Below are positions 10,811 through 24,806 of a DNA stretch of 64,000 nt, in pieces (position 1 is the first letter of the stretch; every line of letters starts with the position of its first letter). The position numbers and the translations under genes are program-made. Under the pieces are notes generated by a model. It was given only the letters and a program-made list of their open reading frames with translations, ran no database searches and was not told the origin of the DNA. The stretch covers positions 186,001 to 250,000 of the forward strand of contig NW_025936416.1 in assembly GCF_000764305.2 (NCBI RefSeq), given 5' to 3'. The stretch is from Hyalella azteca. Its lineage: Eukaryota > Arthropoda > Malacostraca > Amphipoda > Hyalellidae.

Positions 10811-11093
10811 TGGTCAGGCAGGTTTCATGCAACTCTGAAATTAAGAAGCTATAATGATCGGTCGCATTGCTTTGTACGCTTTGTACAGTCTTTTCTCTGG
10901 AGACTTATTTCTTATAAAGTGACCTTTCGATGTAACATTTAATGGTAGACTGTCATTAAATAACATTCTGGACATTTCGAAAATTGGTGTTGTCGCGTCC
11001 AGTACGCGTGCGACATATACTTTTAGATATTGTAGCCTTACAGCGCGGCACGGAGCTGTATTCGGGGTCGCAGCCACCTGCCATTCATTACAG

Positions 11094-11131
11094 CTGTCTC
11101 TTATACACATCTAGATGTGTATAAGAGACAG
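11094..11131. other. Nextera mate-pair junction adapter (artefact)
   Basis: CTGTCTCTTATACACATCT followed at once by its exact reverse complement AGATGTGTATAAGAGACAG. These are two Tn5 mosaic ends joined head to head, the known circularisation junction of Nextera mate-pair libraries. The DNA on the two sides need not be adjacent in the genome. Confidence 0.98.
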
Positions 11132-11213
11132 CAATTACACTTAGGCGTCGAATAATGATTCTGGATAAAAAAGAAACGATCGCAGTTCTGAAATAAAAAT
11201 CCATATATTCTAA

Positions 11214-11246
11214 CGTTTCGGCTATCTACACTTTAGAAATCATCAG
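11214..11246 (-). ncRNA. Second hammerhead-like core motif (weak)
   Basis: On the minus strand CTGATGA (11240-11246) is followed 19 nt later by CGAAACG (11214-11220). The intervening bases contain only a weak stem (TCTA with TAGA), not directly adjacent to the core. The order matches the terminal motif at 3351-3392 and the known hammerheads of Penelope-like elements, but no RT or endonuclease was recognised next to it. Confidence 0.3.
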
Positions 11247-13940
11247 AGTGAATGAGATGATAATCTGGAATGAATAGAAATTCAGATAAGAATACAGTAA
11301 ACTAAAAGTTCAGATCAGATTTTATCTATACAAATTAAGGAAATTTGACATCTCTTGGTATTTTACATTGATGTACGGATTATTTTGTCTAATAGTTATT
11401 GCCTCCGCAATTCAGAGGTATAATATTACAGAAAAAGAATGAATGACAGAGAAGCAGTCAGATATGTTGTTGGAAACAGGGCTGTTATGGTTAAAGTTGC
11501 TTGATCAAAACAAAAACTCGTGAAATCCATTCGTCAGCAGGAATTTCACATAAATTTTTTAACGGCATCATGCAATGATCACATTGTGAATATGCGAGCA
11601 GGTAACGTACCAACCGAAAATAAAATGGAAGTATTCGTGAAAACTTATCTGTAGACATATTTATTCAATGAATTAACATCCCTACGATCCAATTTGTTAC
11701 TGTGTAAGTGACCTAATGACAGCATAAATCAAACTATTCATGTTTCGCATTCTTATAGCTCGTCACATTCATTCAAGGATATCTGTTACGTCTTAAAACA
11801 ATCTTAAGTCGGTTATAGTAATAGCCATATGGTTTCAGAGCATAGCAAAGCAATACAGAGCTAGAAAACAATTTTCTAGTGAAAATCACCTTATATTTCG
11901 ATAGATACTGTCATAATAAAGTAAGTATGAACCCAACGTTTGGGGCTGTTGCAACTCAGCGTTAGATGCAAAAATTGGTTCGGTAAATAAGCGTATGTGT
12001 AACTGACGCACATAGAATTTCCTATATCTCTTTCATGAAATGCGCTACTGATCGTTATCCCATCCAGTTAAAAAACTAAATGCAGTGAAGCAACGAATTT
12101 TCTCGTTGTAACATGAAGTGTAATTAATCTAGAACCTATACTGCGGCGAAAAACGACCACCGCAAAATAAAACTTGCAGTCTTTATCTCGCTCCTGATCA
12201 AGATGGTGGCATTTTCTTCTGAGGATTGGAGCTGTTGGCTATGCAGTGATTTATGAGCACTCTTACAGGGAGTTTTGGGGCGTGATAATACACTTTTCAG
12301 AGCATCGTATTCGAACGGACGCTCTAGTTGAGATTGCCTTCCTAGTAACAAATGGGTAGCAAGGCTAATCCTGTGGTCACGTCCCAGTGAACAATCTTCG
12401 AGTTGGACAGCCCGTGCCCAGCACACTTCCTTTCAGTCTTCACTGGCTTACCTTTCACCAAAGTCTTACACTGCATGTAATTCTTATCCTTTGAAGAAGC
12501 TTTTGATCAAAGTCTCAAGTATACCCTCACTCAATCCGATTCAAAACAAAAACCTTGCGAACTAACATGCAAGCCATTGAGTAACATTCGGTGCGTATTG
12601 ATATACAAAATTCAATAACTTTTTAAAATTAATTTCAATAAATAAGCACTGAAGTACCAAAAATAGGCGTACAAAATATAAAAATTGATATTCATAAGAT
12701 TTTCTGGTTCGACTCTGTCGTGTCAAGATATTAGAGACCGAATCAGTGTGTGATTATAATACTGACGACGGACCGAAAATCTAGATATCCTATCTATGTT
12801 CGGTTCATTAGTTACGAGCATAATATGTGCTAGCGTCAAGATAGGACATGTATACTATGCACTACCAAATCTTACTTTTAGACTTTCTAATTGAAGCATC
12901 TGATATCTTATATCGAAAATAAAGTAAAATTAATACTTTGATTACATTGCATTTTATTAATTCTCGTCAGAGGACGAAGTTAAGTCACCATCGACCGAAG
13001 GCTTTAGGGAATATTTTTCTCAACGAATTTTTCTCTGTGTCCCAGGACCGCATTTTTATAAAGCTTGGCATTATTCACCAAACCTGAAATTACAACGATA
13101 ATTACAAGCTTGTGCTTGAGGCCCAGTTAATTAATCGATTTAATTAAGTGCCAAATTTTAGTCACACGTCAAATTTTAGAAAACTTGAGTCAAATTTTAG
13201 TCAAATAGTCATTTTTAGTCAAATTTTAGAAAACTTTAGCCAAGCAAGTTTTCAAGAAAATAGTCAGGGTCATTTCCGGATTTCTGCTGAAAAAATTTCG
13301 AACTGATGAGCCATTTTAGTTATGATAAATTATTCGTAAATTTATTTTTTCCAGTCTATCTGACTTCTAAGCTGAGTGATCAAGTACTTTTTGTCGGTAA
13401 CAATGATGCTCTAGAATCTACAGGCGTTGAAAAAGAGTATTACGCCCATTTAAATGTCGAGCCAATAGTAAACTATTTTCTCAAACACTAATTAAACTTA
13501 AGATCAACTTTTGCTTTTATATATGACGACAGTAGCTTCATGTACATGTGTGAATCAATATTTATACCATAAGAAGCTATATAATTTTCATGTGGTACAG
13601 CTAGGAGCAGCAGCGTTCCCTTTGCAAAGACTTAATCATTCTACTCACATTTTCCATTTTCCTCCTCAGGTTAGATAACATTTGCCAAACTGCTAGATGC
13701 ATTTTTCCCTCAGCAGGTTTTCGTTCTATTTTGCTTACATTAATCGCAACATCTCACGCAAACAAGACATGGATAAAGCAAACGCGACAAGTCTAAGATC
13801 TCCTCGCAATATATCGCCATCAAGGTGGGCGTTTTAAACTTGGGTTTCACATACACCTTGTTTGCTTACCGGGAAGCATTGTTAGTACCGGAGTATTAAG
13901 CATGGGCGCGAGATTATAATAATTTTCTATAAATAAGCTT
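11247..13940. other. AT-rich stretch, no supported gene
   Basis: A minus-strand frame at 12136-12426 (96 codons, non-ATG start) lies in a GC-richer patch but is not recognisable. Around 13150-13260 the phrase GTCAAATTTTAG recurs several times as a loose tandem repeat. Confidence 0.5.
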
Positions 13941-14215
13941 GGGAAAAATTTGTTGTTGTTACTTCATGCTCTCAAATAAATTTTTTTCTATCGGTAACAT
14001 TGACTAAAGGTCTAATTTTTCATTCATTTCCTAGGGTAGAGTATTGAAAATGCAGTAGCTGAGTTATGAGAAATGCTGGGAACAATTTGTTGTTATTAAT
14101 TATTTTTCTCAAATAAATTTTTTCCTATCGGTAACATTGACTTAAGGTCTAATTTTCCATTCATTTCCGAGGGTAGAGTATTGAAAATGCAGTAGCTGAG
14201 TAATGTGAGATGCTG
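13941..14215. repeat. Tandem duplication, 137-bp unit, two copies
   Basis: 13941-14077 and 14078-14215 are near-identical, for example TATCGGTAACATTGACT and GGGTAGAGTATTGAAAATGC in both, with scattered substitutions. There is no gap between them, so this is probably a real local duplication. Confidence 0.9.
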
Positions 14216-14706
14216 AAATATTTCTCTAAATTTAATCCTTGAAAAAAATACGCTTGTTGTCTACATATGCATTTGCTGCTCTCCTCTTATTATCCATTCT
14301 AATTTTTTCTGAGTATTTACTGTTCTGAAAGAGTTAAAACCAATTTTTTTGCGGGCTATGGCAATCTGTACAACCACTTACGTGAATAGAAATTTTCACT
14401 TGCATCGATATACTTATAGTCGTATAAGAAAAAAATTTTCCAAGAACACTGAATAAAGTTCTCGAGGCTCTCTACTGTTCTCAAGTTTTCTTTTTATAGA
14501 ATCGAGATTTACTATCGGGGCAAAAAAAAGCGTTCGGATCGCGTTACGATTTCCACGACCTGCTTTCAAGGAAGCTTTCATCTGGAAATTTCCGGTCCAC
14601 ATCCAAAGAATGGACTAAAGATTATTGATAAAAAACTAACTTTCGGTAATCAACTAATCCCAATGAAACCTTCCTTCATTGTCAAGTTGATGTCACTACT
14701 GCATTA

Positions 14707-14899
14707 AGAGTCTTTTCCGCTACTTATTATGGTTGAGTCGATTTCATTAGGTTCGGTTGGCTTAATTGTTTATTTTTAATTTATTTTCTCACGGCATTTT
14801 AGNAGAGTCTTTTCCGCTACTTATTATGGTTGAGTCGATTTCATTAGGTTCGGTTGGCCTAATTGTTTATTTTTAATTTATTTTCTCGAGGCATTTTAG
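14707..14899. repeat. 96-bp repeat on both sides of a gap N
   Basis: 14707-14802 and 14804-14899 match with about three differences and are separated only by the N at 14803. This is what unmerged overlapping contig ends look like. The second copy is probably not present in the genome. Confidence 0.9.
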
Positions 14900-17800
14900 T
14901 TTTTTTCTGATTGATTAGTTAAATGAATAATCTCTGACCACCAATGTGGTAGAAGCACAAAGGTACAGACCCGCTTTTCCAGCAAAACTTTGAATTATCT
15001 CCAAGACTGTTGAGTAATTTTCTATTGATAATTTGTTTGGTGCACAATTGGAAAGCACTTTGCCAAAGCCAGGGTATTTCTTATGAGGCTAGGATCATCT
15101 GGGGTATTTTTTTGTTTAATATTATCGACTTCTCTCCTAGCACTAATATCATTATAATATTCTTAGAGGTTTGTGCAATAAATAAGGACTGTTTGCGTAG
15201 TTTGATGCACCTGCAATTACTATTTGTCAAGCCAATAATTATTGTGGTCTAAAATGAATAAAGTGTGAATCTTATTGTTATCGCATTACGGCATTAGCGT
15301 CGATTCAAAATTTGTTTGTCAATTTTTCACGTGTTTTTTTGTGCCTTCATATATATGACTTCATCAGTAAAGTGGAGCAAGTGTTGATAATTGTTGTGCC
15401 TAATGTTTTGCAGCTGCTGCATGGGATTTAAGGAGGCGCAATTAAAGCTGTTCGTTAATATATGGTATTTTGTAGCTATTGTGAATTTTTTACGTCAGTA
15501 CGAGTGAATGAATAATCGTAGCCGTCATCCCTCCTCAATCTGCTGGCAGTGCTGTATCAATTTCTCACTGGATTTACTTCATACTATTATCCAATTCAGC
15601 TGTTTGATGAAAAGACGGTTATTGCAAATAATCTCCTGTCAATGACAAAGAAATTAATTTCAAGGGTAGTTTGCGGATTAAATGAGCTTTGAATTTTTTA
15701 TATGAACATGTATACCGACCACTTCATTGTTTGGCTTAAAATATTTTAATTTAGAAATATCCGAACTGAAGAGCCCAATTAAATGCATACATGAGTGATA
15801 ATCACTAGCGTGTTTTTGAACCTGCTACGCAAAAGCACCTTAACTCGCAGCCGGAATACCCGAGGATTGAGTTGAGGCTATTCATTTTGTATGTAATATG
15901 AAGAAAATTTTAATCAAAACTTCGCTCGTGAAGTTTAATCGTGTAAATTTCAGAGCAAAATTACTTCTTATAAGTATTTAAAATTGGAAAGTGTTGTCTG
16001 TAAATCCTATTTACTAGTGAATATAACTATGCAACATTTATCTTAAAATGAGTCGAAATTGTCCTGGCAAAACAGTCATTAGATGTAGTAATTGAGATCT
16101 AATTAGTTACAAAATATTCTTGGTATTTCAAGTTTTCGATTAATTATCTAATTAAATATCGACGGATTTCTTGCTTAAATTTTTATCATTGCTACTGATT
16201 GCTGTAAATACAGGCAATGGATGCTAAAGACTGAGAATGCTTATACGTGTATAAAGGTGTGTTGCTTGTGGCTATAGCGTCAACGTTCTCAACGCTCTTC
16301 ATGCTGCATTAGGGATCAAGGCAAGCCTAATTCCTCGAGCTTACTTATCAAGTTCTCATCTTCTGTTACACGAAAATGAACCCCGTGAAGTATTTCTCCA
16401 ACTGTGCTGGAGAATTCAATTACATTTGAGTGCAGTACGTTGGCTCCTATAGGTCATTATATAGGAATTCGCAACGGCAAAATCACTTGACCGAAGATTA
16501 ATATCATGGAAATAATATCCCTTCTATTGAAATATTCATAGTTCTAACAAGGTTAGAGAAATTGCCTGTATACATTTCTGCAACTGCAAATCATCATCAA
16601 TGAACTATTATGTATGTTCACGTTTGACCTGAATCGACATTGTCATGGAGTCAACCGTACGTTATAAACTCTACATATATAAGACTACTATACGAAGATT
16701 GACATATCGAATAATGGAAAAAAATGTTCCAGCGTAGGCCAAATCAATTTCATGCATTTATCGTCGGCTCATTCCCACTCGATCTCACCTCTCTCTGAAA
16801 TTAATATGCGTGTACATTCTAGTACAAAATTAGAATTACTCTGACCATATGTGTTGAAAATGAAGTTTGATTTCAGAGTGGTTCAATAAGAATTTTACAA
16901 TGTTTATAAAAAATCAACTTGACTTTTAACTGAGTACCCTCGAGAATTTCTAGTAGATGCACATCTTTAAAAACGTATTATCTTCGGGAACATGCATTAT
17001 ATTATTATTCTTATTTAATTATTTTTTCTGAAGAAGGTTTAAGGTTTCAGTATTGATATAAAATTAATTGAAATGTTACCTTGGGCGCTTGCAGAGAATT
17101 GGAATCGATATCATGGGCTACCACTGATGGATTGCTTCCGGGATAGCTAATAGAAATTTGAATGATACAATTATTATTTTCTTACTCAACAACTGGTAAA
17201 ATCTCTTGCACTTTATGCAAAGAAGTTAAAGTTCACATTTGAACTAATTTTGTTCAAATTTACCCTTGTATTGTAATTGCTCTGAATGTTTGTGCCCCTT
17301 GATAGAGGCTGATAGCCATTGATCAACAGCAGTCAATGGAACAAATTAGGCACGAGAGAGAACTTAATTTGAAGTCAATCAAAATGCGCACTGTTTTTCA
17401 TCAGAAAAAATATTTTAGTCAGAAAATAGACAAATTTATTGGGATAATTTATATATATTAAAGGGCAAGAAGGCTTTGAATATTCTATATTAACGAATCG
17501 AAGTGGAGCAAACTGCAATTCTAGATTTGGGGCATTGAGTTGCAACTGAAAAAAATTTGAATGTATTGCGTGCCGGTGACCCGGATAATTTTATGTTAGA
17601 ATGCATTTATAGATGATTAGAATTTGCCTGTGTCCATTGGTTTCAAATTTAACTTGCATTATTACTCGTGCATATCATGCCAAGATGAAAGGAAACTCAT
17701 AAGGCTGTTTAATAAAGAAGTCAAAGATTTTTTCTTTATTTAGGGCATACCTTGAGAAAGCAGTACAAGATTTGCCGGTTAATTTGTAAAAATTTAAATA

Positions 17801-20800
17801 TTTTTTGGTGTTGAAAAGTTAGCTACTGTAACTTTGGATTGTGTTTTTTCTCATACAGTGAAGTGTGTTTTTCACTTATGTTTTTTCTTTTCAAGTCATT
17901 TGAAACTTCGATAAATTCACTGAGTTAAGTAGGCAATCACTTCCAGGTTTTCACCTGCAAGCAGGAAAATTTTTGATGCATGGAATAATTTTTTTTTGCT
18001 CTGTGTGTGACCGCTTTCCAAATCGGGCAGTCACGGCCATTTACAAGCGTCGTGCATGGAGCGCCTATATAGTGCCGTGTGTTGGATGTAATCGAGCGCC
18101 CATTGGTCTCCCTATTTAGTTCGTTATTCTTGAAGTAATTTAGCGTGCCGAGTTTCCTGGTCCCATCTTGACACTCGTGTCTGTAAGATCAATGAGGCTG
18201 AGACAAGTATCGGTGCTGCATCAGCCTTCCGTAACGTTCCAGACGACGGAGCTGCATGGCCGAGCTATAAGATGCACTGCTTGGCCATTGCTTTTACCTT
18301 CATTTGTGAGATCAATGCTCGTTGATTGCTTCACATTCACTCGCGGAAGTAGATGAAGCTTCTGAGCCCGGGAATTTCAGTGGGAAGGATCATCAAGCTA
18401 TTTAATTTGAATAGAGGAAGCAATTTTGTAAATGAATCGTCGATAGCTTGTGTTTTTTCTCCGAACGACGCAACAGCGAATTTTACGTTCTTGTACAACT
18501 GCTTAAACTGGTGAAGTAAAATGGCTTTTATCATATTGATATCTAAAAAATCTTTATTTACGAATTTATACAACAGAGACACGATACATGGCATACGATA
18601 CACCTACAACATCCTCGTTCGACCTCCATCAATGTTCTGTTGGGCAACATAATAATTGTTTGTATAAATTTGAGGTAAACTGTCATAATTTTGTAATTGC
18701 TAACTAATAAACTATCGAGCTCAGCGATGTATGATTCATTGTTCAATTATATATGAAGATAGGTTTTTTATAAAATATTCTAGGATAAAACGCATTTATA
18801 TGCTGTTAATGTTGTACGATAGAACTTAACTGCATGTAATTTTTTTTTCCATCGCTCCAGGCATTCATTTTTTGGAAAATTCGTCAGGCCATTATAATGG
18901 CCTCAATCAGTAACAGAAACACCGCTACCGTGTTGTACTATTAAATTGGTAGTTCGTAAAATAACCAATTTGGAACATTGTAATTCTATTGCATACAAGT
19001 TCTTGGTCACCCAAGGCCAAAAGTGATACTTAAAATTTCATGTTGATAGTGCAAAAATTCTTTTGAAGTGCGCATTATTAACGATTGATTTCTGCCTTTT
19101 TTATATCCTGAAATTGATAAAAAAAATCGTTTCCGTTTCAGTTGGTTTACTATAAGTACCTCATCAAACTATTTATTTAATGTTATTTGAATTATTAGAT
19201 TGTTTCCATCAGGGAATGAAGCGTACATAATTAAGAACTTGAACTGATGTCTTTAAGATAAAAATATTCGCACTACCGTGAAAAACAGGGATTTTCAATT
19301 ACGCGACCATCGAAGGAATACTCCTCAGAAACATTTTTCTCAGCGGCGTATAACGAAGTTCCACAGGTCAGGTTCGAGCGGAAAAGTGACTTTTCGTAAC
19401 AGGCACGGATGTTTTTCTATCTGAGTTGATTGCTTCATCAAATGAGAATGTAAATCGAACGATCGAACGCTTGATGATTCCCATGTTACGACTTCACAGT
19501 TGACTTTGAGTGAATAAAAAGTCGAAATCAAATTCCTATGTGAATTTACATTGACATGCTTACTGTCATTGATTGTTGCGCAATAATGCCTCAGGAGTTA
19601 ATCAGAAACGAGAGACTGAACATATTGCTTAGAGGGGTAAATTTTCGGTTTAAATCCGTTGATATAAACACTGTGCAGATTCAAAGCAAATAGAGCGTTG
19701 CAAATGCGTGAAAGTCATACATTTCATTATACAAATACTTCAGCATGTACGTATTTACTAAAAAAATAGTTCAATGACATCCATTAAAAACTAGCTAACG
19801 TGTGCGCATTGCATATCACAGTATATTAAGTGTTTATTCAAGTAAAATCCCGTATAAAATGATGAGAGCTAACTTAACTTTGCTTGAATAGAAATTTTTA
19901 ATTCAAATTCAAAGATAAAATTTTTTGTATGCTTCGTTATCAGTCTCCTAAACTCTCTTTAGCAGATATAAGAAATGGAAGGAGATATTCAGCCAAAAGT
20001 TGAAGTTAAGAACAATCGAAACGATCCATTCCAGGTCCATTTTACAACGGTTTGCAGCTGCCAAGATCAGAACAAGCTTCAATTTCGACTTTCGTGCGGT
20101 CAAAAAAAAAACTTAAAAATGTTGGGTGATAGCATGATTTTATAACGAACTGTTATGACGCGTCTAGATCGTAAAGATTTCAAGTTTGATTAAAGCATAG
20201 AAAACACGCAGTAGAAGAATAATGAAGAATAATAATGATAATCTCTGAAGGGGCGCATGAGTTGAATTTCGACGTGTTGTTACACAAGTTTTTTTGTTAC
20301 AATTTACGGTCATCTCCGTATAGCTAGCAAAATTTTTAGGCTTCGGCAAGATTTAGTCAAAATATCGGATGGATTTTTTAGTGTCATGGACGACTCATAA
20401 GTAAATGCGGATGACCCAGTGGACGCTTACTCGTCAATTAACTACACCACGATGCACCTTTCACTGTTATCTTATAATTCTCTGATTATTGTAACTTTAC
20501 GTTCACTGTATTCTGACTTACAATTCCGTTGTTATTTTATACATAATCATCATGATGAAGATTCTTTTGTTTTAATTTGATGTTAACTATATAATGTTAG
20601 TCGCTCCAAAATCAATTAAAAATGGTTAAAATTTCGATTCAAAATATCATAAAAGTGATGCATTTATAACTTGATATATTCGAAAATTCGAAATTGTTTG
20701 TGTTATCTTTTGTTATGATAACGCACATTAAAGAACATATAGGATTCAGTCATAAATTTTAAAGAACGTTGTAGAGGAGTTGGATGTAGCTTATATATCT

Positions 20801-23800
20801 ACCTTTTATATTTATGTTATACTAATGTATATTATTCAAAACGAATGAGAGACCTGAGCGATGTTGCCGGATTAAACCTATATAGAATTTGGAATAGCAG
20901 CCATTCCTGAGGTCATACGGTCCGCGTCAGCACAATGAATAGCAGTTATATACTGTGTACTCGGTCATTCGATATTTCTAATGAGGATCAATATTATTTG
21001 ACCTTGATTTAAAAATTTGAAGATGAAATTGCATACAAGTAATATTGCATTTTTGTTTGCAGTTCTAGCCAGGAACCATTTGTGAACCAAAATTTGGTTA
21101 TCAGTGTTTAAATCTCTCATCCAGAAAGTCATCCAAAGTCTGAACTTAACTTAAGACTTAGGCTCATGCACACATTATTGTTATTTCTCGTTCTTGAATG
21201 AAATCCTAATCTCAGGCTGACTTTTATCTCTTGTCTGTTAAAACTGTGACGAATGTGATGAACCTGGTGGACTATTGAGGGATAGGTTATGTCGTGTGTA
21301 CGCCCAGTGAATGTTGGCTTGCCGTAACAATGGGACTATTTGAAAAATTAGTATGATAAAGTTATGAGGAATTAACACGATAGAACTAAAATTTAAATCA
21401 TCACCCACCACGAATCAACGACTAGCTGTGAATTATAGTACGCAAGAAGAGTAATGACTTATCAGACTGAATTCATTACGAGATGTGAAACTTTCATTCG
21501 GGTGTTGGAGAAAACGGAACATTAAAATTTTGGTACGACTAAATTTGGTACGAAATTGATGTTAGTTTGCTCAGTTTTAGTCATGTGTTCAGTTGACTTG
21601 ATCAAGGTTATTATTATTATGATGAAAATTTTGTATTCTTACTTAATAACCATCATCGAAGTAACTTCTACACTTTGGCTCTAAAATTTAAAGTCGAAAC
21701 GTAAAACTTTTTCGTAAACCTAATTTGGCTTTCATATGCTAGCGTACTCGCATAAATTCAAACCGTGAAATATCTTGGTGAACATTTAACTAAAGCTCAG
21801 AAAATGATTGAATTTAAATAAACTTCCTAATTCTGAGGACAGTGGAATAGAAATCAAAATAATGTTTTTTGTTCGAAACAATGGAAATTTCAAAGCAAAT
21901 AGCTTTCAACAAGGCAAACTCGCTAACTTATGTGTGCATATTATTGCATTTTTTCCTGAAAATTATTGCATTTGATTCATAATGCGTGGCTTATCATCAA
22001 ATGTTTTGAATTTTTATCTCAATTCAAGTAGTTTTGAGAAGTAGTTTTAATATGTGAAACACAAATTGTACTGAACACTTCCTCATTTTTACCATGAAAA
22101 TTTGTAATTAATCTGATCTTAACTTCAACTTTAAAAAAGTATGTATCTTCGCATTAAGCGTAATGACATCGTTATAGCAAAACAATGATCATGTTTCCAA
22201 TTACATTCGTTAAAATGAACTTGCTTTAGTAACGCGTGATTGAACACGCTTGAGTTATACTGTAGGATACCTACCATATTTATTATCTTCAGATCATGAT
22301 GTCTGTGATACAACACACGACTTGCATTCTTAAATGGCTTTCGATTGCCCGGTTGTTCAATGTAATTACCCGTAATTGTGGTGCAAGTAGAGATATATCG
22401 GCACTTTTTCTGATGATACCCATTACTCACTCAGCAAACTTCTCATGTGAGATCCAATAAAGGTATTTTGGGTCAAACGTTGAAACAGACTGGGACAATG
22501 GCCACACTTAAGCAAGCCGTGTGCGGACATGTCTGCGAGTGTATAGCTATATATAATTGCTATATACAATGTTTAACAGCGAAGATCAAATTATGCCTAA
22601 GTTCTTCCTTCCTATATATGCACTAAATATTCATTGTTTATTCTAATATATGACCGATAATTTCATAAAAGTGTCTTATATACTAATAGTATCATGAATG
22701 ATGTTTCCGATGATCAGTTTAAGGTAGGCAACTTGAACAGCAATAATATAGTCATATGAAAAATCTTCAAATTTTCATCTAGAAACTCGGTAACTTGGAC
22801 TGAACTTGGCTGCGTAACTCCCTCCATGGTTGATGAGTACAGCAATTCTTCATCATTAAAAAATTATCTTGTTATAGGTAATATTGATATAATAAAAAAA
22901 ATTATGAAATATAATGCATGAATTTTCAAAAATAATTATCATTTCATTAAATTGTCTCTGATGCAAAATATTGCAATTGTAACCATCGAATAAGCCTAGA
23001 TTGGGCACAGATAAATATTCTTCAGTTTAAAACATCTTCGAGATTTCTAAATTTTTAAAATAAAAAAATCATTCATATACATCACTCGTTCACATCGCGT
23101 GAGTAGGTATGAAGTTATTCAGCCAGTTGTCGTTTCGTTGCACAAACATAGAAACTCCACAATTTTCCTCAATTTTAATTATTAGTTGTTTGTGTTTTTG
23201 ATTTACCATTATTTTTCCCTCTGAATTCTTTAAGCGTTTTATTGTTGTTTCTAGGTAATTTTTTTATTGACGAAAGAAAAAATTATTCTGCATCTAGTCT
23301 ATAAGCGCATATGTTGCTGGCATCACATCCTATATAGCATGCACATACCAGCGTGTTCTCCATTTGTAATGCAGATAAGTAGGCCGGCTGAATGCGGAAC
23401 TTTTATCATACGCTGAGTAGTAACAGGAATTATAGCAGTCTTATGAAACTAGGTATCAATTGGCATTGTGTTTAAAGCGCAATAATTTGCAGACACGAAA
23501 TTTTTCTCCGTATCGTGGATTTGCGAACACGGAAAACGTCGCTTCTTGTGATGGTGTTTAAGCTACATATTTCCATACAATGTATCAATTAAAAAATGCT
23601 TCAACTAAATCACGTGACTGCAATTTGTTGCAAAATGACTAAAATTCCCTAAGACTGCTCCCAATTTACCGTCGGGGCTAACGACGCAACGAAAAAATTT
23701 TGGCGTCATACGCCAAAATTTTTGGCAGGGCCCACATGCATTGGCCCAGCCGGCGGTGCAATGAATTTCAGAAAAAAAACTATCTGCAATTACAAGCAGC

Positions 23801-24263
23801 TTGTTTATACTTCACCCAATTAGCGATGACGACGCGGGCATCGAAAAAAATCGTGTATGAATGAGCTTCATGTTTATGAGTGGGACGAAATTGACACCAC
23901 GTCACTAAAATATACAGTGAATTTGCGTAAAATACAGACCTCTTATCAGATAGGATATCTTTATAATTTTCATAGACGAACTTGTATGACTTGTGGCGTA
24001 GAAAAAGTGGAGGCTTCGAATTTCACATTTTGATGGCATATTTTATGGCCGCAAAAAATATTTGTGAGCCTATAAAGTTTTCATACTTTGGAAAATCCCT
24101 GCTTGAACTTGATTTATCTGAGTAATAAACTTGTTATCTCCAGCATAATTATATGGAACCCAGGAAATATGAATTATTACTGATTTCAAATGGTGGGCAA
24201 GAAGAATTTACTGCTGTACAAGCTCTCCGTGACTCTCGATATAACCCGTCGTTTGCTGCCACT
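14900..24263. other. Long AT-rich stretch without supported genes
   Basis: No gene, RNA or large repeat recognised in over 9 kb. Noted within: an unplaced frame at 15010-15252 rich in hydrophobic residues (non-ATG); a GC-richer patch at 18000-18370 with frames on both strands (plus 18168-18356, minus 18337-18603) that I cannot assign; and an exact 18-bp palindrome AGGCCATTATAATGGCCT at 18886-18903. This could be intergenic space or a long intron. Confidence 0.55.
23693..23723. other. Perfect 14-bp hairpin with 3-nt loop
   Basis: AAAAATTTTGGCGT (23693-23706), loop CAT, then ACGCCAAAATTTTT (23710-23723). It sits in a short GC-richer patch (23640-23770). No evidence of transcription. Confidence 0.8.
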
Positions 24264-24544
24264 CACAATATATGGTGAGATACAACACTATATATGGTGA
24301 GAGACAACTCCATATATGGTGAGAGACAACTCCATATATGGTGAGAGACAACACCATATATGGTGAGAGATAACACCATATATGGTGAGAGACAACACCA
24401 TATATGGGGAGAGATAACATCATATATGGTGAGAGACAACACCATATATGGTGAGAGACAACACCATATATGGTAAGAGATAACACCATATATGGTGAGA
24501 GATAACATCAAATATGGTGAGAGACAACATCATATAAGGTGAGA
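24264..24544. repeat. 22-bp minisatellite, about 12-13 copies (copy 1 of the locus)
   Basis: Unit of the type CATATATGGTGAGAGACAACAC with single-base variants (GACAAC or GATAAC, CACC, CATC or CTCC). The same satellite occurs at 50524-50840. Long minus-strand open frames here are only a by-product of the repeat. Confidence 0.95.
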
Positions 24545-24690
24545 AAAAATGCTTTTGAAAACATTATTTTGTACACTTCATCGGATGACAGAATCCATTA
24601 ATAATTATAATTGATGGTTGATACGCATTGAATAATTACACATGGACGTTTGTTCTTCAACACTGTTTTATGTTCTTATCAACTAGCACC
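24545..24690. repeat. Flank of the 22-bp array, duplicated at 51669-51790
   Basis: Sequence from AAAAAATGCTT through TGATACGCATTGAATAATTACAC to TTCAACACTGTTTT recurs at 51669-51790 with several substitutions. In the second locus about 830 bp of different sequence lie between array and flank. Confidence 0.8.
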
Positions 24691-24806
24691 AATTCACACA
24701 TTGATCAACCTGGCGCGCCGACCAAACGGGCGTGAACTATGAAACAACTTTTCTCTAAACCCTATATTAGTAATTAAGCTTTCTCTTTATTAATAATAAA
24801 CTTCAT

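Noticed and set aside
10841..11110. 89-codon minus-strand open frame starting MCIRDS
   Set aside because: Its start lies inside the mate-pair adapter; MCIRDS is simply the translated Tn5 mosaic end.
18257..18318. tRNA-like or SINE-like A box (TGGCCGAGCT) and B box (GATCAATGC) 53 bp apart
   Set aside because: The flanking bases cannot form an acceptor stem, the B box lacks the usual GGTTC context, and no other copy or poly-A tail was seen.
24208..24511. Overlapping minus-strand frames with repeated SLTIYGVVSHHIW
   Set aside because: Produced by the 22-bp satellite; three units make a 22-codon period free of stops.
24264..24544. Possible CRISPR array (regular short repeats)
   Set aside because: Units follow one another without spacers, and the context is eukaryotic; it is a tandem minisatellite.
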